A stretch of 64,000 bases of DNA from Eriocheir sinensis (GCF_024679095.1 NW_026111761.1:97001-161000); one strand, 5' to 3'; positions 38,852 through 54,770 are shown, numbered from the stretch's first letter. Program-made: numbers and translations. The notes: a model not told the origin generated them from the sequence alone.

Positions 38852-41297
38852 CTACAGCGGGTCTAGGATCAAAGTGTGCTTTCCCACTACTGTTAAGGGC
38901 AATATACATCCGACTATTGATGGCCTCTCTTGAGTAGCTGGGTTGTTTAGGGCCTTTGAGAATAGTATGGCATGAGACAGCTCGTTCAGAACCAGTACTG
39001 TGAGGGGTGGTGAGACATAGGCTTGAACTAGTTTGGAAAACACAGTTCCGGATTGGGAGATTTTTAACATGTGGTAGAGTTTCCCTGTTCCGTCTGTAAT
39101 GTTACCAGGAACAGGAAGGTTTTCAGAGGAAAAATGTCCAAGAACTTCATCAGAGGATTCAGTAATGCAATCTATTCCAAAAATACCTACAACCTCTCTT
39201 GTTGAGTTAATCATTTGTGCAGCTGTTTTTCCTTCGAGGAATACTTTAATTTGTTTTACTATGTTCTCTTGTTCCAGGTCAAGTCTTTGAGACAAATATT
39301 CCTTTGCACCTAAGACAATTCCAGTTCTAATACTTGATGTACTCCTCCTTGTTGAAACACAGTGATTGTGAGATATTCTTCTTCCACTTTCACTTGTTGA
39401 AGCTTCATGCTTTTGCTTCAGCTTTTCTTTCATACCTCCTGGATATGGACCAGCTTCCATTAATGTCACAGATGCAAGAGCAGCAGCTTTAGATACTTCA
39501 ATATCACAGAGCGTGGCCATAGATTTCTGACTATCTTTTTGTAGCTTTTCAAACGAGCGAAGATCAAGCATCAGTGCTGAATAAAACTCTTGGTCGCCAC
39601 CTTCTTTCCAGAGTTTCAGGAAGCCATTTACTGTTGCTTTTTCATTTCGGGTGCTAATTTTTTATGTGGATACAGAATCTCAATGTGCCGGTATGGATGG
39701 CAAATTCTTCCAAACTGATTCACACAGATTTAAAGATGCTTGACAAATCTGACCTCAAAGTGCTCAGGAAACCTAAAAAAGCAAAGCCTGATTCACAACA
39801 ATTTTCTTAAGCTCATCTGTTCGAACTGCAGAAGCTCTGTAATAAGATGCTACAGCTTTGATATTTGTTCTCCAATGTTTGATCTCAGTCACTGATGCCT
39901 CTGAATCAGAAAATGCTAGATCTGATCGATGTGCCACACACCATACACAAAGAAGATCTCTACCTTGATATTCATCTAGCTTGGCCCATAACCCAGACTT
40001 CCTTCCGATATTTGCACTTTCGCCATCTGTAGTCAATCCGGTCAGCTTCTTCTTTGCCACCTCGCCAATACCCAGGTATTTGAAATTAGTCAGTACAGCA
40101 TCCATTAATCCTTCAGCCCCACGTTTTTCGGAATGACTTTCACCAAGGAAAATGTTCTTCATGTTCTTTTCCCTCCCCAAAACGAGCAGTAATAAATTTG
40201 TTATCAACTGAATATTTATCAACAGAACCATCAACTTGTAGTGAAAAGCAGTCAGCATCAATTATTTCTTGAACAGTAGCTTCCATAACTACTTCAGCAA
40301 CAGTGTCAAGCATCTCTCGATACACATTTGGATCTCGATAATGAAATGCAGATGCCGGTGGCTGAAAATCACAAAAGGATGCATCTAGCCCATATTCACG
40401 GTATACAGAGATCTGGTTGCTAGAATGCATTTTTGGCAGTGATCTGCTAGGCCATGAATTCGCAGATAATGTCATTTGCTTGCTGTCATTATGCACATCA
40501 ACTGCTAACTCGATTAACTGGGATACAGTTTCAGCTTCATGTGACTTCATGATATTTACCCATGGGTGTTCGTCAGACTGACTTAACTAGAATTTTTGGG
40601 TCTCCTCTGCACAAACTGCAGCTTTGTGGACATCACTCTTCAGATGATCAATAATTCTCTTCAGTTCCCTTTTGCCATCTGATCTCAAACCATCAGCCAT
40701 TGGCACTTGTCCATTGCGTGCATACTTCTTTGCTTCTGAAATATGATTGTAGCACACTGTGCATTTTAAACCTTGTCGCCTTTCTAATCGCGTTTTCTCT
40801 AGTACATTAGGATATGAGGAAAGTAGCCAAAAAAAAAATCAACCTTGCATCCTTTATACCACTCAGTCTCTGTACACTCCTCCTTCTGTGTGAGAATATC
40901 ACTTTTTTTTTTTTTTTTTTTACGTCGTTGCCTGTTGCGCCGGTAGGCATCTTCCTGGTGGGGCCTGATGGTCGGCCCAAGGCTTCTTCCAGGTGGGGCC
41001 TGATGGTCGGCCCAGCCCGTTCTGGCGCAGGCGAGTGTTTATAGTGGCGCCATCTTACATTGCATCTAGATGAAGTTTCTGTAACTCCTGTTATTATCGT
41101 TGTTGGGCATGCTGGCGTTATATCACGGCTGTCCTCTTTACCACCACCTCTCTGTGAAAAATTGTCAGACCCAGTTAACGGGGTCACTAAATCTCTAGAA
41201 GGTGTCTCATCAGAACTGAGAGATATTGATCCAGCTGTTTTTTTTTTTTTTTTGCTGCAGCTGGAACACTGAAATAATCTGTGATACGTTTAGCCAT
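38852..41297 (-). pseudogene. hAT transposase (KIAA1586-like), decayed
   Basis: Starts at 41297 with MAKRITDYFSVPAAAK and a Lys run where a long A-tract breaks frame. A zinc-finger-like stretch follows (CTVCYNH...DHLKSDVHKAA, about 40770-40620). Then come QVDGSVDKYSVDN and FITARFGEGKEHEE. A frameshift near 40190 leads to the core LTTDGESANIGRKSGLWAKL and LLCVWCVAHRSD, the hAT catalytic region. After stops near 39770 the tail resumes at 39571-38852. The gene is interrupted by a SINE after TETSSR. Hallmarks match domesticated/transposon hAT proteins such as KIAA1586. Normally the enzyme excises the element by double-strand cleavage; this copy cannot. Confidence 0.82.
40902..41056 (-). mobile_element. 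SINE family 2, 3' part, inside the hAT gene
   Basis: Minus-oriented AAGATGGCGCCACTATAAAC through GGCGCAACAGGCAACGACGT followed by an A-run of 18. It is 5'-truncated. A 36-bp internal segment (CTTCC...GGTGGGGCCTGATGGTCGG) is duplicated in tandem, unlike the copy at 32805. Confidence 0.8.
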
Positions 41298-41406
41298 GCT
41301 TGAGACTTGAGTCTTGACTCTTGAGTTCTTTTAATTACTGAAAAGTGAAAAATATAAATGAATAATATTTTGTGATAATCTACTACCAAACTCGAAATAT
41401 AATTTC

Positions 41407-41410
<4 letters not shown>

Positions 41411-41466
<56 letters not shown>

Positions 41467-41493
41467 TAATGATAATAAAATAACAACAACAAC

Positions 41494-41552
<59 letters not shown>

Positions 41553-41554
41553 CA
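41411..41554. repeat. (AAT)n microsatellite
   Basis: Two AAT blocks separated by AACAATGATAATAAAATAACAACAAC. Poly-Asn, poly-Ile and poly-Tyr frames over it are artefacts. Confidence 0.9.
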
Positions 41555-41689
41555 TCAACATCAGCCCTATCTTATACTTCCAAGTCACACTGAGGCAAAT
41601 AAATTGATGAAATGGTCCTTTAAATATGTGCTTAATCAATAATCATATTAAATATTAACGGATCTAGACTTAGTGAGGCGCCTTTTTAT

Positions 41690-41906
41690 TAAACTACACC
41701 AGCTGACCCTGGTCCATGATGGGGTATAAGGACTTACTATGCTGTTTTCCTTATGTCTGGCTACTTAAACAATCTGGGAGGAAGGCCTAGATATAACACA
41801 AGACCCAGGGGCCCTTTTCTCTCATATACTGGCAAGAGCACGTTACAGCCGGCGGCGGGGGACACGCCCTCCCACTTCTCCCAACTCTCACCGTCATTCC
41901 TATACC

Positions 41907-41937
<31 letters not shown>
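41690..41937 (+). mobile_element. Possible retroposed sequence ending in poly(A)
   Basis: About 220 bases of moderate GC content inside AT-rich DNA end in an uninterrupted run of about 27 A. No tRNA boxes or LINE motifs were found and no target duplication was identified, so the call is weak. Confidence 0.35.
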
Positions 41938-41939
<2 letters not shown>

Positions 41940-42009
41940 CGACACACCACGCCATAGCAACACTCCCTCCTATGTGTAATACTCCCAGGCAGATTGTGAG
42001 GCTCTAAGC

Positions 42010-42245
42010 CAGGGGTTCTGAACCAGGGGTTCTTAACCAGGGGTATCCATACCCCTTACGGGCCTTACCTCTTACGGATCTGGGAAGTGAATGTTTCGGG
42101 TATGTTACTCGATCTCTGGCAGACATGTTATAGGACTTCTGATGAAAATTATTTTGACAGGCAAGTTAAGAGGCTATGGGATCATACTGGGCAATCCAGT
42201 GGGGTTCTGAAACGGTTCAAACCTTCAGAAGATTGAGAACCCCTG
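42010..42245. mobile_element. hAT-type MITE (CAGGGGTTCT ends)
   Basis: CAGGGGTTCTGAACC at the left, followed by a second CAGGGGTTCTTAACC 14 bases in, and GAGAACCCCTG at the right. The flanks CTCTAAGC (42002-42009) and CTCTATGC (42246-42253) match at seven of eight positions. Inserted within the larger hAT. Confidence 0.8.
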
Positions 42246-42718
42246 CTCTATGCTGCAGCTAAATTCGGCACTGATATTTAAAGTAACAAAACGTTTTCTT
42301 ACCTCTCGGGACAACCACAGTCAGGTGGACTTTGAAAACAAACAAGTCACATTCGTATCTGCTGTACATAGCTACATGATGGAAAACTTCCACCATTATA
42401 TGCTTGGCTGTTTATTTCATCATAAATGTATTATTATTATTTTGATAATTTATTATGTTATAATAAACTATCATACTCACTCTATGTAAAAACACTGAAA
42501 TCAGTAAGGGAGAAAATTTCAATATTAACGAATTCTCAAATGAAAGAAAACGGAGATAGAAGGCCAATGCAAGAGCTGTCTTAAATTTACAAAAAAATCC
42601 TCATAAAGTTTGAGGATTTGATCTGGTCATAGTACTTAAAAATCGCTTTGCTGGGCGACCATTTTTCATCACTGGGCGACCAAATGGTCGCCCAGTTATA
42701 ATGTTAAAAAATGCACTG

Positions 42719-43097
42719 CTCCGAAAGGGTAAACAAATAACCATTTTTAGTAATTAATGTGAAATTACAGAGACAAGCGAGAACAAAATTTTTTTTTTTA
42801 CTTATAACTATAAGACATTATTTTCTTTTCCCTATTAAGCTCAAAGAAAGGATCCAGGATAGCAATGCACTTGAACCAGGCCTTTAGAGAAAGTTATCAA
42901 AACTTAATGGCGGAACCAAATTATTTACTGAATGGAAAGGTACTGATGAATAGTAATCATGTATATTTGAGATGGTCACAACTCATTTTCTTATGTGCTT
43001 AGCTTATTTTTTTTTCATCTAATGATAATGCCCAATTGAATACATAATAAATAAATTGAAAACTAAAAACTAGCACCAAATTAAGCTAAAGACTACC
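42719..43097. other. Spacer
   Basis: AT-rich. Nothing recognised. Confidence 0.4.
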
Positions 43098-43297
43098 CAC
43101 ATGCTGTCCTGAAGACCACAAATTAACCCGGACTCTAGAGGAAACCGTCCAAGTGAATCAAGAATGAGCTCCGGGGGGCAGCATGAGCCAAGAGAAGATG
43201 GCGCCACTAAAAAACACTTGCCTGTGCCATGACGGGCTGGGCCCGACTACCATCCAGGCCCCTCAAGAAAGTCTACCGACGCTATAGGCTGGCACGA
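43098..43297 (+). mobile_element. SINE family 2, 5'-truncated copy
   Basis: Contains TGTCCTGAAGACCAC, CTCTAGAGGAAACCGTCC, AGATGGCGCCACTA and GCTATAGGCTGGCACG then an A-run, in the same order as the copy at 32805-33118. The tRNA-like head is missing. Confidence 0.85.
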
Positions 43298-44167
43298 AAA
43301 AAATCTTTTTAGGAACCAGATGTACTCTATATTATTCTGAACACACAGACAACAATCACTGATCCAGCACTGTTGGTCCCGGCAATTTAATAGGGGATAT
43401 GTTGCTGGATTACAGGTTTGCCTTATCCTGCCCTCTATATATCCTATAACACATATAAATCATCAAATATTGTATGCAGAAAGTAAAGTAATAACTAAAA
43501 GACTAGAAAATTAAGTGGAAAATGGGCATATCAGTTTTGGATATACATAGTGTAAAATGAGGAAAAAATATATTATGAAAAGGTATGTAGAAGGATATTG
43601 TTGCTGGAAATTTGCAGTTCAGTACGGAGCAAAATTCCAAAAAAGTAAATAATTAAATAAACTTTACATTTCAATGAACACTGTTGGACTGGTGGACAGT
43701 CTGTACTAATTTACATCTAGTTTTATTCTGACAACACTTTGTGCAAAACTCAAATTTTGAGAAAACATCATCCAACTTCTGAACGCTATGATGCCACAAT
43801 TTCATGATCTTTGATACAACTAGAGTAAATATTTATTTACTTGCCACTTCCTTTATCGGTATATTTCTTCCATTTGAAAGATTTATAGTTAATTTGGGTG
43901 TTTTGATACCTCATTTGTTGTGCAAATGAATAATAACCACACTATGACTTGACATGAGGGTGGATTGTTTCACTCACTTGCTGATATCTCTTTCCCCACT
44001 TAACCCACTACTCCTGTGTTGGCATATACATTTTCTACTAACCTTCAAACCTCCCAAGAAAACACAGGAAGGAGTGTAGAGGTCAAAGCAACAGCAAATC
44101 TTTCCTCATTTGACACTATGTATATCCAAAACTGATATGTCCATTTTCCACTTAATTTTCTAGTCTT
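43298..44167. repeat. Unclassified repeat with a ~70-bp inverted pair
   Basis: AAAGACTAGAAAATTAAGTG through AGTGTAAAATGAGGAAA (43498-43567) is present inverted at 44101-44168. LINE copy H starts exactly at the outer edge of the right arm. In addition 43880-44090 resembles 47160-47460 in direct orientation on the far side of copy H (GTGCAAATGAATAATAAC, GGAAGGAGTGTAGAGGT). Confidence 0.65.
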
Positions 44168-47117
44168 TCTCAATTTCTGCAACATTCGCGGTCTTCGCTC
44201 TAATTTTCATTCTGTGGAACATCATCTCTCCTCCTCTAAACCTCACCTTCTCTTCCTTACCGAAACACAGGTTTCTGAGGCTACTGACAGCAATCTCTAC
44301 TCTGTTCCTCCTACTATCTCTATCCTAAATTTCAATCCAAAGCTGGATGTTGCGCCTACGTGCGCAACGACATCACTTGCTCTCGTGCCCACGACCTTGA
44401 CTCTTCTGAATTTTCCACCATCTGGTTAAGACTTCACTGTCATTCTATTACTAAATACATCTGTGCTGTTTATCTCTCACCTAACTCTACCAACTATGTA
44501 AAATTCTTTGACTATTTGAACTCTAAAGTGGAGCACATCTTGACCCACTCTCCCTTCGCTGAAATCTCCATCCTAGGAGATTTCAATGTTCACCACCAGC
44601 TTTGGCTTTCATCCTCTTTCACTGACCATCCTGGTGAACAAGCCTACAACTTTGCTATCCTCAACGACCTAGAGCAGTTGGTCCAGCACCCTACACGTAT
44701 TCCCGACCGTCTTGGAGATCGGCCCAACATTCTAGACCTCTTCCTTACCTCAAACCCTTCTGCTTATTCTGTCAAACTGTTCTCTCCGTTGGGCTCCTCC
44801 GATCACAATCTTATTTCTGCATCCTGTCCTATCGCTCCTGTACACCCTCTGGACCCACCGAAGAGGCGATGCTTCTGGCATTTTGCTTCAGCTCGGTGGG
44901 ACGACCTGAGAATGTACTTTCCGATTCCCGTGGAATGATTATTGCTTCCAGGATAGAGACCCCTCTGTGTGTGCTCAGCGCATCACAGAGGTGATTATCT
45001 CTGGAATGGAGGCATACATTCCTCGTTCTTTCTCTACTCCTCACGCAAAAAAGCCTTGGTTTAATCACGCTTGTTCTCGTGCTGTCAATGATAGAGAGGT
45101 AGCTCACAAAAGGTACCAGAGCCTTCAAACTAATGCTAATTATGAACTTTACATTTCTGCCCGAAATCGTGCCAAATCTATTCTCCGACTAACCAAAATT
45201 CTTTCATTAATAGAAAATGTCAAAACCTTGCTTTCTCTAACTCTTCCCGTGACTTCTGGCATCTAGCCAAAAACATCTCCTCCAACTTCACTTCTTCATC
45301 TTTCCCTCCACTCCTCAGTCCTGACGGCAACACTGCCGTCTCATCTATCTCTAAGGCTGAACTCTTCTCTCAAACTTTTTCTAAAAACTCCACTCTGGAC
45401 GATTCTGGGCATATTCCTCCTACTCATCCCCCCTCTGACTCCTTTATGCCTGTTATAAAGATTCTTCAAAATGATGTTTTCTATGCCCTCTCTGGCCTCA
45501 ATCCTCAGAAGGCTTATGGACCTGATGGAGTGCCTCCTATTGTCCTTAAAAACTGTGCCTCCGTGCTGTCACCCTGCCTGGTCAAACTCTTTCGCCTCTG
45601 CCTGTCAACATCTACCTTTCCTTCTTGCTGGAAGTATGCCTTCATATAGCCTGTACCTAAGAAGGGTGACCGCTCCAATCCCTCAAACTACCGTCCTATT
45701 GCTTTACTTTCTTGTCTATCTAAAGCTTTTGAATCAATCCTTAACCGGAAGATTCAAAAGCACCTTTCCACTTCTGACCTTCTATCTGATCGCCAGTATG
45801 GGTTCCGCAAGGGGCGTTCTACTGGTGATCTCCTAGCCTTCTTAACTGACTCTTGGTCATCCTCTCTTAGCCGTTTCGGTGAAACTTTTGCTATTGCGCT
45901 GGACATATCAAAAGCTTTTGAGAGGGTCTGGCACAAATCTTTGCTTTCAAAACTACCCTCCTACGGTTTCTATCCTTCTCTCTGTACCTTTATCTCCAGT
46001 TTCCTTTCTGACCGTTCTATTTCTGCCGTGGTAGACGGTCACTGTTCTTCTCCTAAATCTATTAACAGTGGTGTCCCACAGGGTTCTGTCCTATCTCCCA
46101 CTCTTTTTCTGTTGTTCATTGATGATCTTCTTTCCAAAACGAACTGTCCTATCCATTCCTACGCCGATGATTCCACTCTGCATTATTCAACTTCTTTTAA
46201 TAGAAGACCCACCCTTCAGGAACTTAACGACTCAAGGCTGGAGACTGCAGACGCTTAGCCTCAGACCTTACTATTATTTCCGATTGGGGCAAGAAGAACC
46301 TGGTGTCCTTCAACGCCTCAAAAACACAGTTTCTCCACCTATCCACTCGACACAATCTTCCAAACAACTATCCCCTATTCTTTGACAACACCCAGCTATC
46401 ACCTTCCTCAACACTAAACATTCTCGGTCTATCCTTAACTCAAAATCTCAACTGGAAACTTCATATCTCATCTCTTACTAAATCAGCTTCCTCGAGGCTG
46501 GGCGTTTTGTACCGTCTCCGCCAGTTCTTCTCCCCTGCACAGTTGCTGTCCATATACAGGTGCCTTGTCCGCCCTCGTATGGAGTATGCATCTCCTGTGT
46601 GGGGGGGCGCCCCTCACACAGCTCTTCTGGACAGAGTGGAGGCTAAGGCTCGTCGTCTCATCAGCTCTCCTCCTCAGACTGAGAGTCTTCTACCTCTTAA
46701 ATTCCGCCGCAATGTTGCCTCTCTTTCTATATTCTATCGATATTTACACTATGACTTCTCTTCTGAACTTGCTAACTGCATGCCTCCCCTCCCGCGGCCC
46801 CGCTGCACTCGACTTTCTACTCATGCTCATCCCTATACTGTCCAAACCCCTTATGCCAGAGTTAACCAGCATCTTCACTCTTTCATCCCTCACGCTGGTA
46901 AACTCTGGAACAATCTTCCTTCATCTGTATTTCCTCCTGCCTACGACTTAAACTCTTTCAAGAGGAGGGTATCAGGACACCTCTCCTCCCAAAACTGACC
47001 TATCTTTCTGCCACCTCTTTGGATTCTTTTTAGGAGCAGTGAGTAGCAGGCTTTTTTCATTAATGTTTGCTTTTTGTGCCCTTGAACTGTCTCCTTTGCT
47101 GTAAAAAAAAAAAAAAA
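44168..47117 (+). pseudogene. Jockey-like LINE, copy H
   Basis: Runs from the endonuclease N-terminus ([42 protein letters not shown]) through the reverse transcriptase ([42 protein letters not shown], an intact YADDS box near 46165) to the tail PSSVFPPAYDLNSFKRRVSGHLSSQN ending at 46998. Frameshifts near 44930, 45260 and 46250 and a TAG at about 45646 inactivate it. The 3'UTR of about 105 bases has the family signature and ends in a 15-A tail. It is the most complete of the three Jockey-like copies and the only one that keeps both catalytic aspartates. Confidence 0.92.
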
Positions 47118-48272
<1,155 letters not shown>

Positions 48273-48570
48273 AGCCTCCGTGGTCAGCGTGCCTGGCTAC
48301 TACTCCGCGGGCCCGGATTCGACCCCGGCCCGGGCAGTCGGCGTGCAGCCCACCCAGCTGTTCATTCTCCCTTCCGGGCTGGTGGATAAATGGATACCTG
48401 GGAAACCTGGAAGGTAAACTGTGGTAACCCGGATGTCACACTGGCCCTGTGTCCCGGGCGATGGGCTCCTCCCACCACAGGCTCAAGGGCCGATATCACG
48501 GATATGAACACCGAGGCCACGCACTGCCACAGCGTATGCCCCAACTTTACCTTCTTCTTCTTCTTCTTGG
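48273..48570 (+). mobile_element. tRNA-derived SINE, family 1
   Basis: Head with TCCGTGGTCAGCGTGCC and the B box GGATTCGACCCC. The body contains GTGCAGCCCACCCAGCTGTTCAT and GTAACCCGGATGTCACACTGGC. The tail is TTTACC followed by (TTC)n. Same order as the copy at 714-1008. Confidence 0.85.
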
Positions 48571-49831
<1,261 letters not shown>

Positions 49832-49947
49832 TATGTGTGGGGGTGTGTGTGTGTGTGGGTGTGTGTGTGTGTGCAAACATATACAGTGCTTTAAATACAA
49901 GCAAAGCATACAACATTCTATGCATGCTAGTTTACTATAATGCCTTT

Positions 49948-50100
49948 GCAACTGTGGTAACCCGGATGTCACACTGGTCCTGTGTACCAGGGTAATGGGT
50001 TCCCTAACACCACAGGCTCAAGGCCCAATGTTACGGAGATGCGCACCGAGGCTACACGCTGCTACAGCGTATGCCCCCAACCGTACCTTTACCTTTTGCA
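49948..50100 (+). mobile_element. SINE family 1, 3' half only
   Basis: Begins at CTGTGGTAACCCGGATGTCAC and carries CACAGGCTCAAGG, CAGCGTATGCCCC and a TACCTTTACCTTTTG tail, matching the second half of the copies at 714 and 48273. Confidence 0.85.
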
Positions 50101-50688
50101 ACATGCTCTTAGCTGAGTAAGAATATCATACTAACTGTACAAGTGCCATGTAATGGCAAGTATTGCATACTGTTTGACAGGGCAGAGAACAAAAGCTTCT
50201 AAGCATTACAACTGAAATAAACAATGGGAGACACTCAAAGCTTGTTCACTGAACATGACCCGATTTATAACAGGCAAAACCAACAATGGTGCGTTATATA
50301 CAATAAAAACTGTATAAAAATGTTGCAAGGCACATCAATATAAGAGCAAAGCATCATAAAACATGCTGAAATACATGAAGGAGGACATCAAGAAGGTAAC
50401 ACATGAGTTGTTTTAAATGGAATGCAATAACTTGGTGGTCCTGGGAGACAGCCGAGCCTGGAGGTGAAAAAGGGCTGTAGGACAAGTTATGATTTCTCTA
50501 GCTCTGACCTTGGTGTCAGGGTCATGAAGATATTAAGCTCAGCAGGCACAACTATGCAGCGGAGGCACATATGATAAAAGCAAACGAGGCAAAATAAGGC
50601 AACTCATAGTGTAAGTAAATAGCAGGAAAGTTATGCTGCAGTATGTGACACACCAAGTTACAGGGCAGAGAGTGATATGTAGTTTGGG
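50101..50688. other. Spacer
   Basis: No gene or repeat recognised. Confidence 0.4.
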
Positions 50689-50740
50689 TAGGCGGTGGCC
50701 GAGCTGGTAGCGTACTGGACCCACATTCCTGATGTCTGAT
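50689..50740 (+). mobile_element. SINE family 2 head fragment
   Basis: GGTAGGCGGTGGCCGAGCTGG matches the start of the family 2 SINE. The tRNA-like part continues to about 50740 and then breaks off just before the LINE fragment. Confidence 0.55.
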
Positions 50741-50760
50741 CCACACTAGAAAGAAAATGC

Positions 50761-51824
50761 GTGCGGCACCGGTATATCTGGCAGGATGACCTTAGGGCCA
50801 TAGACCAGCAGCTATGGGATGCCACATCACGTAGCTGCAACGTAACCCTCGACGACAGCCTGGACCCAAGCCTCTCTCCACTTCGGCTTGGAGGATTGGG
50901 CCTCAGACGGTTGGCTGATGTGGCGCTGCCTGCCTACATTGCGTCTGTGGATGCTACGCGAGACCTGGTCTGTACAATCAACCGCCGCCCACCGGCGACA
51001 GACCGGCCCCTAGCATCCGCCATCGACGCCTTTACGGCTACGCAATGTCCCACCTTCAACCCTGTAGAGCCCTTTCAGCAGCGCCCCCGTGACGAGGCAG
51101 CCTCCGAACACCGCCTATCCAATCTTCTGTCCCACGCTAACCAGGTTGAGAGCGCGGCTCCTTGCTGCCCGGGCTCCTCAGCGGCGCCTGGCTCTCGGCC
51201 CTTCCGTCGAGAGACTCGGGCTTCTCCTCCCCGACGAGGCGGTCCGGACAGGAGTAGCCCTGCGACTGAGTCCCCAGCAGCCCCACCGATGTCGCTGCGG
51301 AGCCATGGCGGACAGGCTGGGACACCACAACCTGTCCTGCAAGAGACCCGGTCGCCTGCCCCCCACGCAGCCCTCAACGATGTGGTGTACAGGGCACTGT
51401 CATCTGCCGGTGTGGCGGCCATCCTCGAGCCGCAGGGTCTAGACCGCGGCGATGGACGCCGTCCCGACGGCATCACTATTTACCCATTCACGCAGGGCAA
51501 GATGCTGGCGTGGGACGCCACCTGCGTGAACACCTTCAGCAGCACCCACCTCATCGACTGCGCTACCACAGCAGGCGCTGCACGCTCCGCCGAGGCCGGA
51601 AACGGCAGCGCTACGCCGACCTCGGTCAGCGGTATGACTTCATGCCGCTGACGGTGGAAGACGACCAGGTCCTCGGTCCCGCCTTCAGCGACCTCATCAA
51701 GACCCTCGGCAGGCGCATCCGAGAGGACGGGGAAAAGCGGGAAACAGAGTGGCTGCGGCAGCGGGTCAGCCTCGCAGTGATCCGCGGGAACGCAGCAGCG
51801 CTATGCCAGCAGCGCCCCACATAA
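50761..51824 (+). pseudogene. GC-rich C-terminus of a LINE, restriction-like endonuclease type (inferred)
   Basis: Three frames together make one protein tail. Frame 1 gives LSPLRLGGLGLRRLADVAL. Frame 2 (about 51130-51370) gives the zinc-knuckle-like CRCGAMADRLGHHNLSC. Frame 1 again gives LNDVVYRALSSAG, LDRGDGRRPDGITIYPF and MLAWDATCVNTF. Frame 3 (to the stop at 51822) gives RYADLGQRYDFMPL and LIKTLGRRIRE. A C/H knuckle followed by RPD and then D about 15 residues on is the layout of the restriction-like nuclease at the C-terminus of R2-type LINEs, which nicks the target site. At least two net frameshifts inactivate it. Base composition is far richer in GC than its surroundings. The reverse transcriptase core is absent. 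Confidence 0.65.
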
Positions 51825-53200
<1,376 letters not shown>

Positions 53201-53805
53201 CTCCTTGTCTTCTTTTCGAGACTGGGAGCTTCGGTTTGTTTGTCCCTTCTCTTCCCTTTGCCCGCGTCTCCTACGTTCGCTTGTGTGTCGTTATTAGAGT
53301 GTGTTGTTCCCGTTTCCTGGGTTTGATCCTCTGGTGACGAGTCGTTCTCCAGTCTTTCTTCTTCTCCTGCGTCAGTTCCACGTTCTGTGGCTATTTGTTT
53401 TCTCGTTCTTGTTCCGTTTTGTCCTGCTTCTTATTGTCTTCATCTCTCTTCTTGTTCTAGTTTCGTGGTTTGATCCTCGTGGGTTTGATCCTAGGTAGCG
53501 AGATTTGTCTTTCTTCTTCGCTTGCGTTCCTTCCGCGTGTTCTGCCTCTTTTTCGTCATCGTACCGTCTCTCTTCTCCTCCTCCTCCTCCTCCTCCTCCT
53601 CTTTCTGGCTCGCTTTCTCATGTTACTTTTCTTTTCTTTATCCTCCTTTCTCTTTTACTCCTCGTTCTCCTCTTCTTCCTTCTTCGTCCCCTGTTTATAC
53701 TCCTTCTACTCCTTCTTCTCCTTGTCCTCCTGCTCCTATGTCGCCTTCTCCTCCTCCGCCTTCTCTTCCTCCTTTTTCTTCGTCGTCTTCCTCTCCTTTT
53801 TTTTT
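53201..53805. repeat. Pyrimidine-rich tract with (TCC)n
   Basis: TCC repeats are densest at 53573-53603 and 53690-53790. No gene. Confidence 0.7.
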
Positions 53806-54065
53806 TTTACATTATAGGACACGGCTCAAGGGCAACAAAAAGAGTAAAAAAAAAAAAGCCTGCTGCTCGCCGCTCCCATAATAGATAACAGTAGAGTAGC
53901 CAAAAGAAGTCAATTTCGGGTGGAGAGGCGTCTTGATACTCTCCTTAAAGGAGGTCAAGTCATAGGCAGGAGGAGATACAGATGAAGGAAGGCTGTTCAC
54001 ATTTACCAGTGAAGGGGATGAAAGAATGAAGATGCTGGTTAACTGGGTAAGGTCAACTCCTTGAC
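53806..54065 (-). mobile_element. Jockey-like LINE 3' fragment with poly(A)
   Basis: The minus strand encodes LTSIFILSSPSLVN and LPSSVSPPAYDLTSF, the last codons of the Jockey-like family, then the CTCAAGGGCAACAAAAAG 3'UTR (plus-strand reading) and a T-run as reversed poly(A). Closest to the fragment at 19464. Confidence 0.85.
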
Positions 54066-54585
54066 CTTTACCCAACTCCCTCTGCTGCGTCGTCAGTGTT
54101 GCTATTGTTGTTGCTGCTGTTCTTTTTTATTATATTTTTTTGTCTGTTCTTGAAACTTGCTGTTTTGTCCCATGTCAACATGTACATTTTCTCTCTCGTT
54201 TATGATATTTTGTTCCCTTAGTCTTTCATCCTTCCCAAAAATTCCTTCACTGTTTGGTCTCTGGAAGGTATGATGCTGTAGTTGATTCCATTTTTTTTAA
54301 CATATTTGGCTTTGGTTCGGCATTTTTTCAGAGTATTTTTGTTTATATTTTTCCACCCTTCATATTTTTTACCGTGGATTATGGCTGTTGGGGCGAGTTT
54401 CTCTGTTTAACAGCCCAGGTCTTGAGCACTTATGAGTGGCAGCTCTCAACTTTTCGCCTCTCCAGTAACAGGGTCATTGGGCTCCGGTGTAGCCTCGCCC
54501 ACCTGCCAGGTAAACATACCAAGGATAATATTTTAGAGTTTGATTTTATTTCACCACACAGTCAGTATTTTCTATCTTTTTTACT
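54066..54585. other. Spacer
   Basis: T-rich. An open frame at 54254-54625 (123 codons) shows no domain and runs into the next LINE fragment; not supported as a gene. Confidence 0.4.
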
Positions 54586-54770
54586 TTACAGAAAGGGCAG
54601 CTCAAGGGCAGAATATAAAATATGAGACAAAACAAACCGCTAATCTTTGCCTGTGAAGAGTGTATCGATAATTGGCCAAAAGAGAGGTCAATTTAAACGT
54701 CTCTGCCAGGTGGTCGTTAGAGGGGGTCCAAGTGAGGTGTTTAAGGTGAAGGATGGAAGGAAGAACTTGG
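54586..54770 (-). mobile_element. Jockey-like LINE 3'UTR fragment
   Basis: GGGCAGCTCAAGGGCAGA and CCAAAAGAGAGGTCAATTT match the family's 3' end; diverged. Confidence 0.65.

Larger units (their letters stand above)
38233..42718. mobile_element. hAT transposon, 4.5 kb, termini intact, gene decayed
   Basis: CAGTGCATTTTTTAA at 38233 is repeated inverted at 42704-42718. The flanks CTCCAAAA (38225-38232) and CTCCGAAA (42719-42726) match at seven of eight positions, the hAT duplication length. Subterminal CTGGGCGAC occurs once near the left end and several times, partly as the palindrome ACTGGGCGACC...GGTCGCCCAGT, near the right. A transposase pseudogene fills 38852-41297. Later insertions: a SINE (40902-41056), (AAT)n, a poly(A) sequence and a hAT MITE. 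Confidence 0.85.

Noticed and set aside
54254..54625. 123-codon frame as a host gene
   Set aside because: Aromatic-rich from T-rich DNA, no domain, and it runs into a LINE 3'UTR fragment.
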